64,000 bases of DNA from Auanema rhodensis (GCA_964057225.1 OZ059900.1:5094501-5158500); one strand, 5' to 3'; positions 24,301 through 37,980 are shown, counted from the stretch's first letter. Notes: generated from the sequence alone by a model not told the origin. A program made the numbers and translations.

Positions 24301-25999
24301 GGAAAACAATTTTTTTTTGGACTGTGAGTCATTCGCATGGCTTAATCCTTGAGGAAAGCTACAGCGCTGACAGATTCAATCAAGTTTAAAAAAAAATTTT
24401 TTTTTCAATTCAGATGTTGAAACTCTTTAAAAATGTGTAAAAAATGTTTTGAGAGTATCGTGAAAACAAGTTGGGAAAAAAATTTTTTTGGGACTTGGAA
24501 ATTTTTTTTGGTCTGTGAGCCATTCGTATGGCTTAATCCTTGAGGAAAGCTACAGCGCTGACAGATTCAATCAAGTTTAAAAAAAAATTTTTTTTTTCAA
24601 TTCAGATGTTGAAACTCTTTAAGAATGTGTAAAAAATGTTTTGAGAGTATCGTGAAAACAAGTTGGGAAAAAAATTTTTTTGGGACTTGGAAATTTTTTT
24701 TGGTCTGTGAGCCATTCGCATGGCTTAATCCTTGAGGAAAGCTACAGCGCTGACAGATTCAATCAAGTTTAAAAAAAAAATTTTTTTTTCAATTGAGATG
24801 TTGAAACTCTTTAAAAATGTGTAATAAATGTTTTGAGAGTATCGTGAAAACAAGTTGGAAAAAATTTTTTTTTTGGACTGTGAGCCATTCGCATGGCTTA
24901 ATCCTTGAGGAAAGCTACAGCGCTGACAGATTCAATCAAGTTTTAAAAAAAAAAATTTTTTTTCAATTGAGATGTTGAAACTCTTTAAAAATGTGTAATA
25001 AATGTTTTGAGAGTATCGTGAAAACAAGTTGGAAAAAAATTTTTTTGGGACTTGGAAATTTTTTTTGGACTGTGAGCCATTCGCATGGCTTAATCCTTGA
25101 GGAAAGCTACAGCGCTGACAGATTCAATCAAGTTTTAAAAAAAAATTTTTTTTTTCAATTGAGCTGTTGAAACTCTTTAAAAATGTGTAATAAATGTTTT
25201 GAGAGTATCGTGAAAACAAGTTGGAAAAAAATTTTTTTTTGGTCTGTGAGCCATTCGCATGGCTTAATCCTTGAGGAAAGCTACAGCGCTGACAGATTCA
25301 ATCAAGTTTGAAAAAAATTTTTTTTTTCAATTCAGATGTTGAAACTCTTTAAAAATGTGTAATGAATGTTTTGAGAGTATCGTGGAAACAAGTTGGAAAA
25401 AAATTTTTTTTTGGACTGTGAGTCATTCGCATGGCTTAATCCTTGAGGAAAGCTACAGCGCTGACAGATTCAATCAAGTTTGAAAAAAAATTTTGGACTG
25501 TGAGCCATTCGCATGGCTTAATCCTTGAGGAAAGCTACAGCGCTGACAGATTCAATCAAGTTTTAAAAAAAATTTTTTTTTTTCAATTCAGATGTTGAAA
25601 CTCTTTAAAAATGTGTAATGAATGTTTTGAGAGTATCGTGAAAACAAGTTGGAAAACAATTTTTTTTTGGACTGTGAGTCATTCGCATGGCTTAATCCTT
25701 GAGGAAAGCTACAGCGCTGACAGATTCAATCAAGTTTAAAAAAAAATTTTTTTTTCAATTCAGATGTTGAAACTCTTTAAAAATGTGTAAAAAATGTTTT
25801 GAGAGTATCGTGAAAACAAGTTGGGAAAAAAATTTTTTTGGGACTTGGAAATTTTTTTTGGTCTGTGAGCCATTCGTATGGCTTAATCCTTGAGGAAAGC
25901 TACAGCGCTGACAGATTCAATCAAGTTTAAAAAAAAATTTTTTTTTTCAATTCAGATGTTGAAACTCTTTAAGAATGTGTAAAAAATGTTTTGAGAGTA
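21330..25999. repeat. Tandem duplication of a 2335-bp block holding a nested 1350/985-bp repeat
   Basis: The half 2-half 2 junction unit occurs at TTTG positions 21794, 23144, 24129 and 25479, giving spacings of 1350, 985 and 1350 bp. GAGCTGTTG at 22826 and 25161 is 2335 bp apart, which equals 1350+985. Copy 1 is about 21330-23664 and copy 2 about 23665-25999. Within each copy a block of about 0.9-1.0 kb (CGTGGAAAC unit, junction unit, AACAATTT unit, GTATGGC unit, AAGAATG unit) occurs twice. The simplest order is an inner duplication followed by duplication of the pair. Confidence 0.88.
21728..21878. repeat. Half 2-half 2 junction unit (half 1 deleted)
   Basis: Half 2 at 21728-21796 is followed by an A8T4 tract at 21798-21809 and then directly by a second half 2 at 21810-21878. 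The intervening tract and all of half 1 are missing. The distance between flanking TGAGAGTATCG motifs is 256 bp (21687 to 21943), a normal 174-bp unit plus 82 bp. Both endpoints fall in A/T tracts, which points to an exchange between the two tracts of a monomer. Copies with the same structure follow at the tracts near 23148, 24133 and 25483, spread by the higher-order duplication. Confidence 0.9.
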
Positions 26000-27300
26000 T
26001 CGTGAAAACAAGTTGGAAAAAAATTTTTTTTTGGACTTGGAAATTTTTTTTGGTCTGTGAGCCATTCGCATGGCTTAATCCTTGAGGAAAGCTACAGCGC
26101 TGACAGATTCAATCAAGTTTAAAAAAAAATTTTTTTTCAATTCAGATGTTGACACTCTTTGAAAATGTGTAATAAATGTTTTGAGAGTATCGTGAAAACA
26201 AGTTGGAAAAAAACTTTTTTTTGGACTTGGAAATTTTTTTTGGACTGTGAGCCATTCGCATGGCTTAATCCTTGAGGAAAGCTACAGCGCTGACAGATTC
26301 AATCAAGTTTAAAAAAAATTTTTTTTTTCAATTCAGATGTTGAAACTCTTTAAAAATGTGTAATAAATGTTTTGAGAGTATCGTGAAAACAAGTTGGAAA
26401 AAAATTTTTTTCTGGACTGTGAGCCATTCGCATGGCTTAATCCTTGAGAAAAGCTACAGCGCTGACAGATTCAATCAAGTTAAAAAAAAAAAATTTTTTT
26501 GGGACTTGGAAATTTTTTTTGGTCTGTGAGCCATTCGTATGGCTTAATCCTTGAGGAAAGCTACAGCGCTGACAGATTCAATCAAGTTTAAAAAAAAAAT
26601 TTTTTTTCAATTCAGATGTTGAAACTCTTTAAAAATGTGTAATAAATGTTTTGAGAGTATCGTGAAAACAAGTTGGAAAAAAATTTTTCTTTGGACTGTG
26701 AGCCATTCGCATGGCTTAATCCTTGAGGAGAGCTACAGCGCTGACAGATTCAATCAAGTTTAAAAAAAAATTTTTTTTTTCAATTCAGATGTTGAAACTC
26801 TTTAAAAATGTGTAAAAAATGTTTTGAGAGTATCGTGAAAACAAGTTGGGAAAAAAATTTTTTTGGGACTTGAAAATTTTTTTTGGACTGTGAGCCATTC
26901 GCATGGCTTAATCCTTGAGGAAAGCTACAGCGCTGACAGATTCAATCAAGTTTTAAAAAAAATTTTTTTTTTTCAATTCAGATGTTGAAACTCTTTAAAA
27001 ATGTGTAATGAATGTTTTGAGAGTATCGTGAAAACAAGTTGGAAAACAATTTTTTTTTGGACTGTGAGTCATTCGCATGGCTTAATCCTTGAGGAAAGCT
27101 ACAGCGCTGACAGATTCAATCAAGTTTAAAAAAAAATGTTTTTTTCAATTCAGATGTTGAAACTCTTTAAAAATGTGTAAAAAATGTTTTGAGAGTATCG
27201 TGAAAACAAGTTGGGAAAAAAATTTTTTTGGGACTTGGAAATTTTTTTTGGTCTGTGAGCCATTCGTATGGCTTAATCCTTGAGGAAAGCTACAGCGCTG
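26000..27300. repeat. Domain C: mixed transition zone
   Basis: Units typical of domain A (TTGACACTC with TTTGAAAATG near 26148), of domain B (GTAATGAATG, AACAATTT) and of domain D (TTTTTTTCTGGACTG near 26412) follow one another here, together with the 26482 junction. CAATTGAG is no longer seen and CCAGTTGG has not yet appeared. A T-run broken by G (AAAATGTTTTTTC near 27136) is a singleton. It reads as a stretch assembled by several exchanges between neighbouring subfamilies. Confidence 0.6.
26482..26500. repeat. Second, independent half 2-half 2 junction
   Basis: A half 2 ending CAAGTT is followed by twelve A and seven T (26482-26500) and then GGGACTTGGAAA with a T-run and another half 2 beginning GGTCTGTG. 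Half 1 is absent. The downstream partner is a long GGGACTTGG unit, and the tract differs from the A8T4 of the other four junctions, so this arose separately. Flanking TGAGAGTATCG motifs are 279 bp apart (26373 to 26652). It lies just right of the 2335-bp tandem pair. Confidence 0.88.
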
Positions 27301-30300
27301 ACAGATTCAATCAAGTTTAAAAAAAAAAATTTTTTTTTCAATTCAGATGTTGAAACTCTTTAAAAATGTGTAATAAATGTTTTGAGAGTATCGTGAAAAC
27401 AAGTTGGAAAAAAATTTTTTTCTGGACTGTGAGCCATTCGCATGGCTTAATCCTTGAGGAAAGCTACAGCGCTGACAGATTCAATCAAGTTTAAAAAAAA
27501 AAATTTTTTTTTCAATTCAGATGTTGAAACTCTTTAAAAATGTGTAATAAATGTTTTGAGAGTATCGTGAAAACAAGTTGGAAAAAAATTTTTTTTTGGA
27601 CTGTGAGCCATTCGCATGGCTTAATCCTTGAGGAAAGCTACAGCGCTGACAGATTCAATCAAGTTTAAAAAAAAAAATTTTTTTTTAATTCAGATGTTGA
27701 AACTCTTTAAAAAGGTGTAATAAATGTTTTGAGAGTATCGTGAAAACCAGTTGGAAAAAAAATTTTTTTTGGACTGTGAGCCATTCGCATGGCTTAATCC
27801 TTGAGGAAAGCTACAGCGCTGACAGATTCAATCAAGTTAAAAAAAAAAAATTTTTTTTTAATTCAGATGTTGACACTCTTTGAAAATGTGTAATAAATGT
27901 TTTGAGAGTATCGTGAAAACAAGTTGGAAAAAAACTTTTTTTTGGACTTGGAAATTTTTTTTGGACTGTGAGCCATTCGCATGGCTTAATCCTTGAGGAA
28001 AGCTACAGCGCTGACAGATTCAATCAAGTTAAAAAAAATTTTTTTTTTCAATTCAGATGTTGAAACTCTTTAAAAATGTGTAATAAATGTTTTGAGAGTA
28101 TCGTGAAAACAAGTTGGAAAAAAATTTTTTTCTGGACTGTGAGCCATTCGCATGGCTTAATCCTTGAGGAAAGCTACAGCGCTGACAGATTCAATCAAGT
28201 TTAAAAAAAAAAATTTTTTTTTCAATTCAGATGTTGAAACTCTTTAAAAATGTGTAATAAATGTTTTGAGAGTATCGTGAAAACAAGTTGGAAAAAAATT
28301 TTTTTTTGGACTGTGAGCCATTCGCATGGCTTAATCCTTGAGGAAAGCTACAGCGCTGACAGATTCAATCAAGTTTAAAAAAAAAATTTTTTTTTTAATT
28401 CAGATGTTGAAACTCTTTAAAAAGGTGTAATAAATGTTTTGAGAGTATCGTGAAAACCAGTTGGAAAAAAAATTTTTTTTGGACTGTGAGCCATTCGCAT
28501 GGCTTAATCGTTGAGGAAAGCTACAGCGCTGACAGATTCAATCAAGTTTAAAAAAAAAATTTTTTTTTCAATTCAGATGTTGAAACTCTTTAAAAATGTG
28601 TAAAAAATGTTTTGAGAGTATCGTGAAAACAAGTTGGGAAAAAAATTTTTTTGGGACTTGGAAATTTTTTTTGGACTGTGAGCCATTCGCATGGCTTAAT
28701 CCTTGAGGAAAGCTACAGCGCTGACAGATTCAATCAAGTTTAAAAAAAAAATTTTTTTTTCAATTCAGATGTTGAAACTCTTTAAAAATGTGTAATGAAT
28801 GTTTTGAGAGTATCGTGAAAACAAGTTGGAAAAAAATTTTTTTTTGGACTGTGAGTCATTCGCATGGCTTAATCGTTGAGGAAAGCTACAGCGCTGACAG
28901 ATTCAATCAAGTTTAAAAAAAATTTTTTTTTTCAATTCAGATGTTGAAACTCTTTAAAAATGTGTAATAAATGTTTTGAGAGTATCGTGAAAACAAGTTG
29001 GAAAAAAATTTTTTTCTGGACTGTGAGCCATTCGCATGGCTTAATCCTTGAGGAAAGCTACAGCGCTGACAGATTCAATCAAGTTTAAAAAAAAAAATTT
29101 TTTTTTCAATTCAGATGTTGAAACTCTTTAAAAATGTGTAATAAATGTTTTGAGAGTATCGTGAAAACAAGTTGGAAAAAAATTTTTTTTTGGACTGTGA
29201 GCCATTCGCATGGCTTAATCCTTGAGGAAAGCTACAGCGCTGACAGATTCAATCAAGTTTAAAAAAAAATTTTTTTTTTCAATTCAGATGTTGAAACTCT
29301 TTAAAAATGTGTAATAAATGTTTCGAGAGTATCGTGAAAACAAGTTGGAAAAAAACTTTTTTTTGGACTTGGAAATTTTTTTTGGACTGTGAGCCATTCG
29401 CATGGCTTAATCCTTGAGGAAAGCTACAGCGCTGACAGATTCAATCAAGTTTAAAAAAATTTTTTTTTTCAATTCAGATGTTGAAACTCTTTAAAAATGT
29501 GTAATAAATGTTTTGAGAGTATCGTGAAAACAAGTTGGAAAAAAATTTTTTTCTGGACTGTGAGCCATTCGCATGGCTTAATCCTTGAGGAAAGCTACAG
29601 CGCTGACAGATTCAATCAAGTTTAAAAAAAAATTTTTTTTTTTCAATTCAGATGTTGAAACTCTTTAAAAATGTGTAATAAATGTTTTGAGAGTATCGTG
29701 AAAACAAGTTGGAAAAAAATTTTTTTTTGGACTGTGAGCCATTCGCATGGCTTAATCCTTGAGGAAAGCTACAGCGCTGACAGATTCAATCAAGTTTAAA
29801 AAAAAAAATTTTTTTTTAATTCAGATGTTGAAACTCTTTAAAAAGGTGTAATAAATGTTTTGAGAGTATCGTGAAAACCAGTTGGAAAAAAAATTTTTTT
29901 TGGACTGTGAGCCATTCGCATGGCTTAATCCTTGAGGAAAGCTACAGCGCTGACAGATTCAATCAAGTTTAAAAAAAAAAATTTTTTTTTAATTCAGATG
30001 TTGACACTCTTTGAAAATGTGTAATAAATGTTTTGAGAGTATCGTGAAAACAAGTTGGAAAAAAACTTTTTTTTGGACTTGGAAATTTTTTTTGGACTGT
30101 GAGCCATTCGCATGGCTTAATCCTTGAGGAAAGCTACAGCGCTGACAGATTCAATCAAGTTAAAAAAAATTTTTTTTTTCAATTCAGATGTTGAAACTCT
30201 TTAAAAATGTGTAATAAATGTTTTGAGAGTATCGTGAAAACAAGTTGGAAAAAAATTTTTTTCTGGACTGTGAGCCATTCGCATGGCTTAATCCTTGAGG

Positions 30301-31090
30301 AAAGCTACAGCGCTGACAGATTCAATCAAGTTTAAAAAAAAAAATTTTTTTTTCAATTCAGATGTTGAAACTCTTTAAAAATGTGTAATAAATGTTTTGA
30401 GAGTATCGTGAAAACAAGTTGGAAAAAAATTTTTTTTTGGACTGTGAGCCATTCGCATGGCTTAATCCTTGAGGAAAGCTACAGCGCTGACAGATTCAAT
30501 CAAGTTTAAAAAAAAAATTTTTTTTTTAATTCAGATGTTGAAACTCTTTAAAAAGGTGTAATAAATGTTTTGAGAGTATCGTGAAAACCAGTTGGAAAAA
30601 AAATTTTTTTTGGACTGTGAGCCATTCGCATGGCTTAATCGTTGAGGAAAGCTACAGCGCTGACAGATTCAATCAAGTTTAAAAAAAAAATTTTTTTTTC
30701 AATTCAGATGTTGAAACTCTTTAAAAATGTGTAAAAAATGTTTTGAGAGTATCGTGAAAACAAGTTGGGAAAAAAATTTTTTTGGGACTTGGAAATTTTT
30801 TTTGGACTGTGAGCCATTCGCATGGCTTAATCCTTGAGGAAAGCTACAGCGCTGACAGATTCAATCAAGTTTAAAAAAAAAATTTTTTTTTCAATTCAGA
30901 TGTTGAAACTCTTTAAAAATGTGTAATGAATGTTTTGAGAGTATCGTGAAAACAAGTTGGAAAAAAATTTTTTTTTGGACTGTGAGTCATTCGCATGGCT
31001 TAATCGTTGAGGAAAGCTACAGCGCTGACAGATTCAATCAAGTTTAAAAAAAATTTTTTTTTTCAATTCAGATGTTGAAACTCTTTAAAA
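27300..31090. repeat. Direct duplication with 2131-bp offset and inner 711-bp repetition
   Basis: The CTGGACTG marker lies at 27422, 28133, 29553 and 30264. The inner spacing is 711 bp in both pairs and the outer offset is 2131 bp. TGTAATGAA at 28791 and 30922 confirms 2131 bp. The shared block is about 27300-28960 and 29430-31090. Between the copies, a single substitution creates TTTCGAGAG near 29322, which I saw nowhere else. The upstream edge is set by TTCGTATGGC in the first copy against TTCGCATGGC in the second. Confidence 0.82.
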
Positions 31091-33169
31091 ATGTGTAAAA
31101 AATGTTTTGAGAGTATCGTGAAAACAAGTTGGGAAAAAAATTTTTTTGGGACTTGGAAATTTTTTTTGGTCTGTGAGCCATTCGTATGGCTTAATCCTTG
31201 AGGAAAGCTACAGCGCTGACAGATTCAATCAAGTTTAAAAAAAAAATTTTTTTTTCAATTCAGATGTTGAAACTCTTTAAGAATGTGTAAAAAATGTTTT
31301 GAGAGTATCGGGAAAACAAGTTGGAAAAAAATTTTTTTTTGGACTTGGAAATTTTTTTTGGTCTGTGAGCCATTCGCATGGCTTAATCCTTGAGGAAAGC
31401 TACAGCGCTGACAGATTCAATCAAGTTAAAAAAAAAATTTTTTTTCAATTCAGATGTTGACACTCTTTAAAAATGTGTAATAAATGTTTTGAGAGTATCG
31501 TGAAAACAAGTTGGAAAAAAACTTTTTTTTGGACTTGGAAATTTTTTTTGGACTGTGAGCCATTCGCATGGCTTAATCCTTGAGGAAAGCTACAGCGCTG
31601 ACAGATTCAATCAAGTTTAAAAAAAATTTTTTTTTCAATTCAGATGTTGAAACTCTTTAAAAATGTGTAATAAATGTTTTGAGAGTATCGTGAAAACAAG
31701 TTGGAAAAAAATTTTTTTCTGGACTGTGAGCCATTCGCATGGCTTAATCCTTGAGGAAAGCTACAGCGCTGACAGATTCAATCAAGTTTAAAAAAAAAAA
31801 TTTTTTTTTCAATTCAGATGTTGAAACTCTTTAAAAATGTGTAATAAATGTTTTGAGAGTATCGTGAAAACAAGTTGGAAAAAAATTTTTTTTTGGACTG
31901 TGAGCCATTCGCATGGCTTAATCCTTGAGGAAAGCTACAGCGCTGACAGATTCAATCAAGTTTAAAAAAAAAATTTTTTTTTTAATTCAGATGTTGAAAC
32001 TCTTTAAAAAGGTGTAATAAATGTTTTGAGAGTATCGTGAAAACCAGTTGGAAAAAAAATTTTTTTTGGACTGTGAGCCATTCGCATGGCTTAATCGTTG
32101 AGGAAAGCTACAGCGCTGACAGATTCAATCAAGTTTAAAAAAAAAATTTTTTTTTCAATTCAGATGTTGAAACTCTTTAAAAATGTGTAAAAAATGTTTT
32201 GAGAGTATCGTGAAAACAAGTTGGGAAAAAAATTTTTTTGGGACTTGGAAATTTTTTTTGGACTGTGAGCCATTCGCATGGCTTAATCCTTGAGGAAAGC
32301 TACAGCGCTGACAGATTCAATCAAGTTTAAAAAAAAAATTTTTTTTTTCAATTCAGATGTTGAAACTCTTTAAAAATGTGTAAAAAATGTTTTGAGAGTA
32401 TCGTGAAAACAAGTTGGGAAAAAAATTTTTTTTTGGTCTGTGAGCCATTCGCATGGGTTAATCGTTGAGGAGAGCTACAGCGCTGACAGATTCAATCAAG
32501 TTTAAAAAAAAAATTTTTTTTTCAATTCAGATGTTGAAACTCTTTAAAAATGTGTAAAAAATGTTTTGAGAGTATCGTGAAAACAAGTTGGGAAAAAAAT
32601 TTTTTTGGGACTTGGAAATTTTTTTTGGACTGTGAGCCATTCGCATGGCTTAATCGTTGAGGAGAGCTACAGCGCTGACAGATTCAATCAAGTTTAAAAA
32701 AAAATTTTTTTTTTCAATTCAGATGTTGAAACTCTTTAAAAATGTGTAATAAATGTTTTGAGAGTATCGTGAAAACAAGTTGGAAAAAAATTTTTTTTTG
32801 GTCTGTGAGCCATTCGCATGGGTTAATCGTTGAGGAGAGCTACAGCGCTGACAGATTCAATCAAGTTTAAAAAAAAATTTTTTTTTCAATTCAGATGTTG
32901 AAACTCTTTAAAAATGTGTAAAAAATGTTTTGAGAGTATCGTGAAAACAAGTTGGGAAAAAAATTTTTTTGGGACTTGGAAATTTTTTTTGGACTGTGAG
33001 CCATTCGCATGGCTTAATCCTTGAGGAAAGCTACAGCGCTGACAGATTCAATCAAGTTTAAAAAAAAAATTTTTTTTTTCAATTCAGATGTTGAAACTCT
33101 TTAAAAATGTGTAAAAAATGTTTTGAGAGTATCGTGAAAACAAGTTGGAAAAAAATTTTTTTTTGGACT

Positions 33170-36100
33170 GTGAGCCATTCGCATGGCTTAATCCTTGAGG
33201 AAAGCTACAGCGCTGACAGATTCAATCAAGTTTAAAAAAAAAATTTTTTTTTTAATTCAGATGTTGAAACTCTTTAAAAAGGTGTAATAAATGTTTTGAG
33301 AGTATCGTGAAAACCAGTTGGAAAAAAAATTTTTTTTGGACTGTGAGCCATTCGTATGGCTTAATCCTTGAGGAAAGCTACAGCGCTGACAGATTCAATC
33401 AAGTTTAAAAAAAAATTTTTTTTTTCAATTCAGATGTTGAAACTCTTTAAGAATGTGTAAAAAATGTTTTGAGAGTATCGTGAAAACAAGTTGGAAAAAA
33501 ATTTTTTTTTGGACTTGGAAATTTTTTTTGGTCTGTGAGCCATTCGCATGGCTTAATCCTTGAGGAAAGCTACAGCGCTGACAGATTCAATCAAGTTTAA
33601 AAAAAAAATTTTTTTCAATTCAGATGTTGACACTCTTTGAAAATGTGTAATAAATGTTTTGAGAGTATCGTGAAAACAAGTTGGAAAAAAACTTTTTTTT
33701 GGACTTGGAAATTTTTTTTGGACTGTGAGCCATTCGCATGGCTTAATCCTTGAGGAAAGCTACAGCGCTGACAGATTCAATCAAGTTTAAAAAAAATTTT
33801 TTTTTTCAATTCAGATGTTGAAACTCTTTAAAAATGTGTAATAAATGTTTTGAGAGTATCGTGAAAACAAGTTGGAAAAAAATTTTTTTCTGGACTGTGA
33901 GCCATTCGCATGGCTTAATCCTTGAGGAAAGCTACAGCGCTGACAGATTCAATCAAGTTTAAAAAAAAAAATTTTTTTTTCAATTCAGATGTTGAAACTC
34001 TTTAAAAATGTGTAATAAATGTTTTGAGAGTATCGTGAAAACAAGTTGGAAAAAAATTTTTTTTTGGACTGTGAGCCATTCGCATGGCTTAATCCTTGAG
34101 GAAAGCTACAGCGCTGACAGATTCAATCAAGTTTAAAAAAAAATTTTTTTTTTCAATTCAGATGTTGAAACTCTTTAAAAATGTGTAATAAATGTTTTGA
34201 GAGTATCGTGAAAACAAGTTGGAAAAAAACTTTTTTTTGGACTTGGAAATTTTTTTTGGACTGTGAGCCATTCGCATGGCTTAATCCTTGAGGAAAGCTA
34301 CAGCGCTGACAGATTCAATCAAGTTTAAAAAAATTTTTTTTTTCAATTCAGATGTTGAAACTCTTTAAAAATGTGTAATAAATGTTTTGAGAGTATCGTG
34401 AAAACAAGTTGGAAAAAAATTTTTTTCTGGACTGTGAGCCATTCGCATGGCTTAATCCTTGAGGAAAGCTACAGCGCTGACAGATTCAATCAAGTTTAAA
34501 AAAAAATTTTTTTTTTTCAATTCAGATGTTGAAACTCTTTAAAAATGTGTAATAAATGTTTTGAGAGTATCGTGAAAACAAGTTGGAAAAAAATTTTTTT
34601 TTGGACTGTGAGCCATTCGCATGGCTTAATCCTTGAGGAAAGCTACAGCGCTGACAGATTCAATCAAGTTTAAAAAAAAAATTTTTTTTTTAATTCAGAT
34701 GTTGAAACTCTTTAAAAAGGTGTAATAAATGTTTTGAGAGTATCGTGAAAACCAGTTGGAAAAAAAATTTTTTTTGGACTGTGAGCCATTCGCATGGCTT
34801 AATCGTTGAGGAAAGCTACAGCGCTGACAGATTCAATCAAGTTTAAAAAAAAAATTTTTTTTTCAATTCAGATGTTGAAACTCTTTAAAAATGTGTAAAA
34901 AATGTTTTGAGAGTATCGTGAAAACAAGTTGGGAAAAAAATTTTTTTGGGACTTGGAAATTTTTTTTGGACTGTGAGCCATTCGCATGGCTTAATCCTTG
35001 AGGAAAGCTACAGCGCTGACAGATTCAATCAAGTTTAAAAAAAAATTTTTTTTTTCAATTCAGATGTTGAAACTCTTTAAAAATGTGTAATGAATGTTTT
35101 GAGAGTATCGTGAAAACAAGTTGGAAAAAAATTTTTTTTTGGACTGTGAGTCATTCGCATGGCTTAATCGTTGAGGAAAACTACAGCGCTGACAGATTCA
35201 ATCAAGTTTAAAAAAAAAATTTTTTTTTCAATTCAGATGTTGAAACTCTTTAAAAATGTGTAAAAAATGTTTTGAGAGTATCGTGAAAACAAGTTGGGAA
35301 AAAAATTTTTTTTTGGTCTGTGAGCCATTCGCATGGCTTAATCCTTGAGGAAAGCTACAGCGATGACAGATTCAATCAAGTTTAAAAAAAAAATTTTTTT
35401 TTCAATTCAGATGTTGAAACTCTTTAAAAATGTGTAAAAAATGTTTTGAGAGTATCGTGAAAACAAGTTGGGAAAAAAATTTTTTTGGGACTGTGAGCCA
35501 TTCGCATGGCTTAATCCTTGAGGAAAGCTACAGCGCTGACAGATTCAATCAAGTTTAAAAAAAAAATTTTTTTTTTAATTCAGATGTTGAAACTCTTTAA
35601 AAAGGTGTAATAAATGTTTTGAGAGTATCGTGAAAACCAGTTGGAAAAAAAATTTTTTTTGGACTGTGAGCCATTCGTATGGCTTAATCCTTGAGGAAAG
35701 CTACAGCGCTGACAGATTCAATCAAGTTTAAAAAAAAATTTTTTTTTTCAATTCAGATGTTGAAACTCTTTAAGAATGTGTAAAAAATGTTTTGAGAGTA
35801 TCGTGAAAACAAGTTGGAAAAAAATTTTTTTTTGGACTTGGAAATTTTTTTTGGTCTGTGAGCCATTCGCATGGCTTAATCCTTGAGGAAAGCTACAGCG
35901 CTGACAGATTCAATCAAGTTTAAAAAAAAAATTTTTTTCAATTCAGATGTTGACACTCTTTGAAAATGTGTAATAAATGTTTTGAGAGTATCGTGAAAAC
36001 AAGTTGGAAAAAAACTTTTTTTTGGACTTGGAAATTTTTTTTGGACTGTGAGCCATTCGCATGGCTTAATCCTTGAGGAAAGCTACAGCGCTGACAGATT

Positions 36101-37980
36101 CAATCAAGTTTAAAAAAAATTTTTTTTTTCAATTCAGATGTTGAAACTCTTTAAAAATGTGTAATAAATGTTTTGAGAGTATCGTGAAAACAAGTTGGAA
36201 AAAAATTTTTTTCTGGACTGTGAGCCATTCGCATGGCTTAATCCTTGAGGAAAGCTACAGCGCTGACAGATTCAATCAAGTTTAAAAAAAAAAATTTTTT
36301 TTTCAATTCAGATGTTGAAACTCTTTAAAAATGTGTAATAAATGTTTTGAGAGTATCGTGAAAACAAGTTGGAAAAAAATTTTTTTTTGGACTGTGAGCC
36401 ATTCGCATGGCTTAATCCTTGAGGAAAGCTACAGCGCTGACAGATTCAATCAAGTTAAAAAAAAAATTTTTTTTTTCAATTCAGATGTTGAAACTCTTTA
36501 AAAATGTGTAATAAATGTTTTGAGAGTATCGTGAAAACAAGTTGGAAAAAAACTTTTTTTTGGACTTGGAAATTTTTTTTGGACTGTGAGCCATTCGCAT
36601 GGCTTAATCCTTGAGGAAAGCTACAGCGCTGACAGATTCAATCAAGTTTAAAAAAATTTTTTTTTTCAATTCAGATGTTGAAACTCTTTAAAAATGTGTA
36701 ATAAATGTTTTGAGAGTATCGTGAAAACAAGTTGGAAAAAAATTTTTTTCTGGACTGTGAGCCATTCGCATGGCTTAATCCTTGAGGAAAGCTACAGCGC
36801 TGACAGATTCAATCAAGTTTAAAAAAAAATTTTTTTTTTTCAATTCAGATGTTGAAACTCTTTAAAAATGTGTAATAAATGTTTTGAGAGTATCGTGAAA
36901 ACAAGTTGGAAAAAAATTTTTTTTTGGACTGTGAGCCATTCGCATGGCTTAATCCTTGAGGAAAGCTACAGCGCTGACAGATTCAATCAAGTTTAAAAAA
37001 AAAATTTTTTTTTTAATTCAGATGTTGAAACTCTTTAAAAAGGTGTAATAAATGTTTTGAGAGTATCGTGAAAACCAGTTGGAAAAAAAATTTTTTTTGG
37101 ACTGTGAGCCATTCGCATGGCTTAATCGTTGAGGAAAGCTACAGCGCTGACAGATTCAATCAAGTTTAAAAAAAAAATTTTTTTTTCAATTCAGATGTTG
37201 AAACTCTTTAAAAATGTGTAAAAAATGTTTTGAGAGTATCGTGAAAACAAGTTGGGAAAAAAATTTTTTTGGGACTTGGAAATTTTTTTTGGACTGTGAG
37301 CCATTCGCATGGCTTAATCCTTGAGGAAAGCTACAGCGCTGACAGATTCAATCAAGTTTAAAAAAAAATTTTTTTTTTCAATTCAGATGTTGAAACTCTT
37401 TAAAAATGTGTAATGAATGTTTTGAGAGTATCGTGAAAACAAGTTGGAAAAAAATTTTTTTTTGGACTGTGAGTCATTCGCATGGCTTAATCGTTGAGGA
37501 AAACTACAGCGCTGACAGATTCAATCAAGTTTAAAAAAAAAATTTTTTTTTCAATTCAGATGTTGAAACTCTTTAAAAATGTGTAAGAAATGTTTTGAGA
37601 GTATCGTGAAAACAAGTTGGGAAAAAAATTTTTTTTTGGTCTGTGAGCCATTCGCATGGCTTAATCCTTGAGGAAAGCTACAGCGCTGACAGATTCAATC
37701 AAGTTTAAAAAAAAAATTTTTTTTTCAATTCAGATGTTGAAACTCTTTAAAAATGTGTAAAAAATGTTTTGAGAGTATCGTGAAAACAAGTTGGGAAAAA
37801 AATTTTTTTGGGACTGTGAGCCATTCGCATGGCTTAATCCTTGAGGAAAGCTACAGCGCTGACAGATTCAATCAAGTTTAAAAAAAAAATTTTTTTTTTA
37901 ATTCAGATGTTGAAACTCTTTAAAAAGGTGTAATAAATGTTTTGAGAGTATCGTGAAAACCAGTTGGAAAAAAAATTTTT
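33170..37980. repeat. Tandem duplication of a 2323-bp higher-order block
   Basis: Anchors 2323 bp apart are ACCAGTTGG at 33313 and 35636, TTCGTATGG at 33351 and 35674, CTGGACTG at 33890/34427 and 36213/36750 (inner spacing 537 bp in both), and GAGGAAAACTAC at 35173 and 37496. After the second copy the first units of the block begin again (37816-37980) before diverging. The 537-bp CTGG pair also occurs at 29016/29553, so an older arrangement was captured in this duplication. Confidence 0.88.

Larger units (their letters stand above)
8210..26000. repeat. Domain B: CAATTGAG subfamily
   Basis: Half 1 frequently begins CAATTGAGATG instead of CAATTCAGATG from about 8360 to about 25160, and I saw this variant essentially only here. 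Companion variants are CGTAAAAACAAG (about 8.2-13.8 kb), GATGGTGAAAC (10821, 13048, 13411, 16013, 16567, 17831, 20190), CGTGGAAACAAG (about 17.3-25.4 kb), GTAATGAATG, and half 2 ending CAAGTTTT or CAAGTTTG. Long units with GGGACTTGG and short TTTGGACTGTGAG units are intermixed. The change from domain A is gradual over about 1 kb. Confidence 0.75.
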
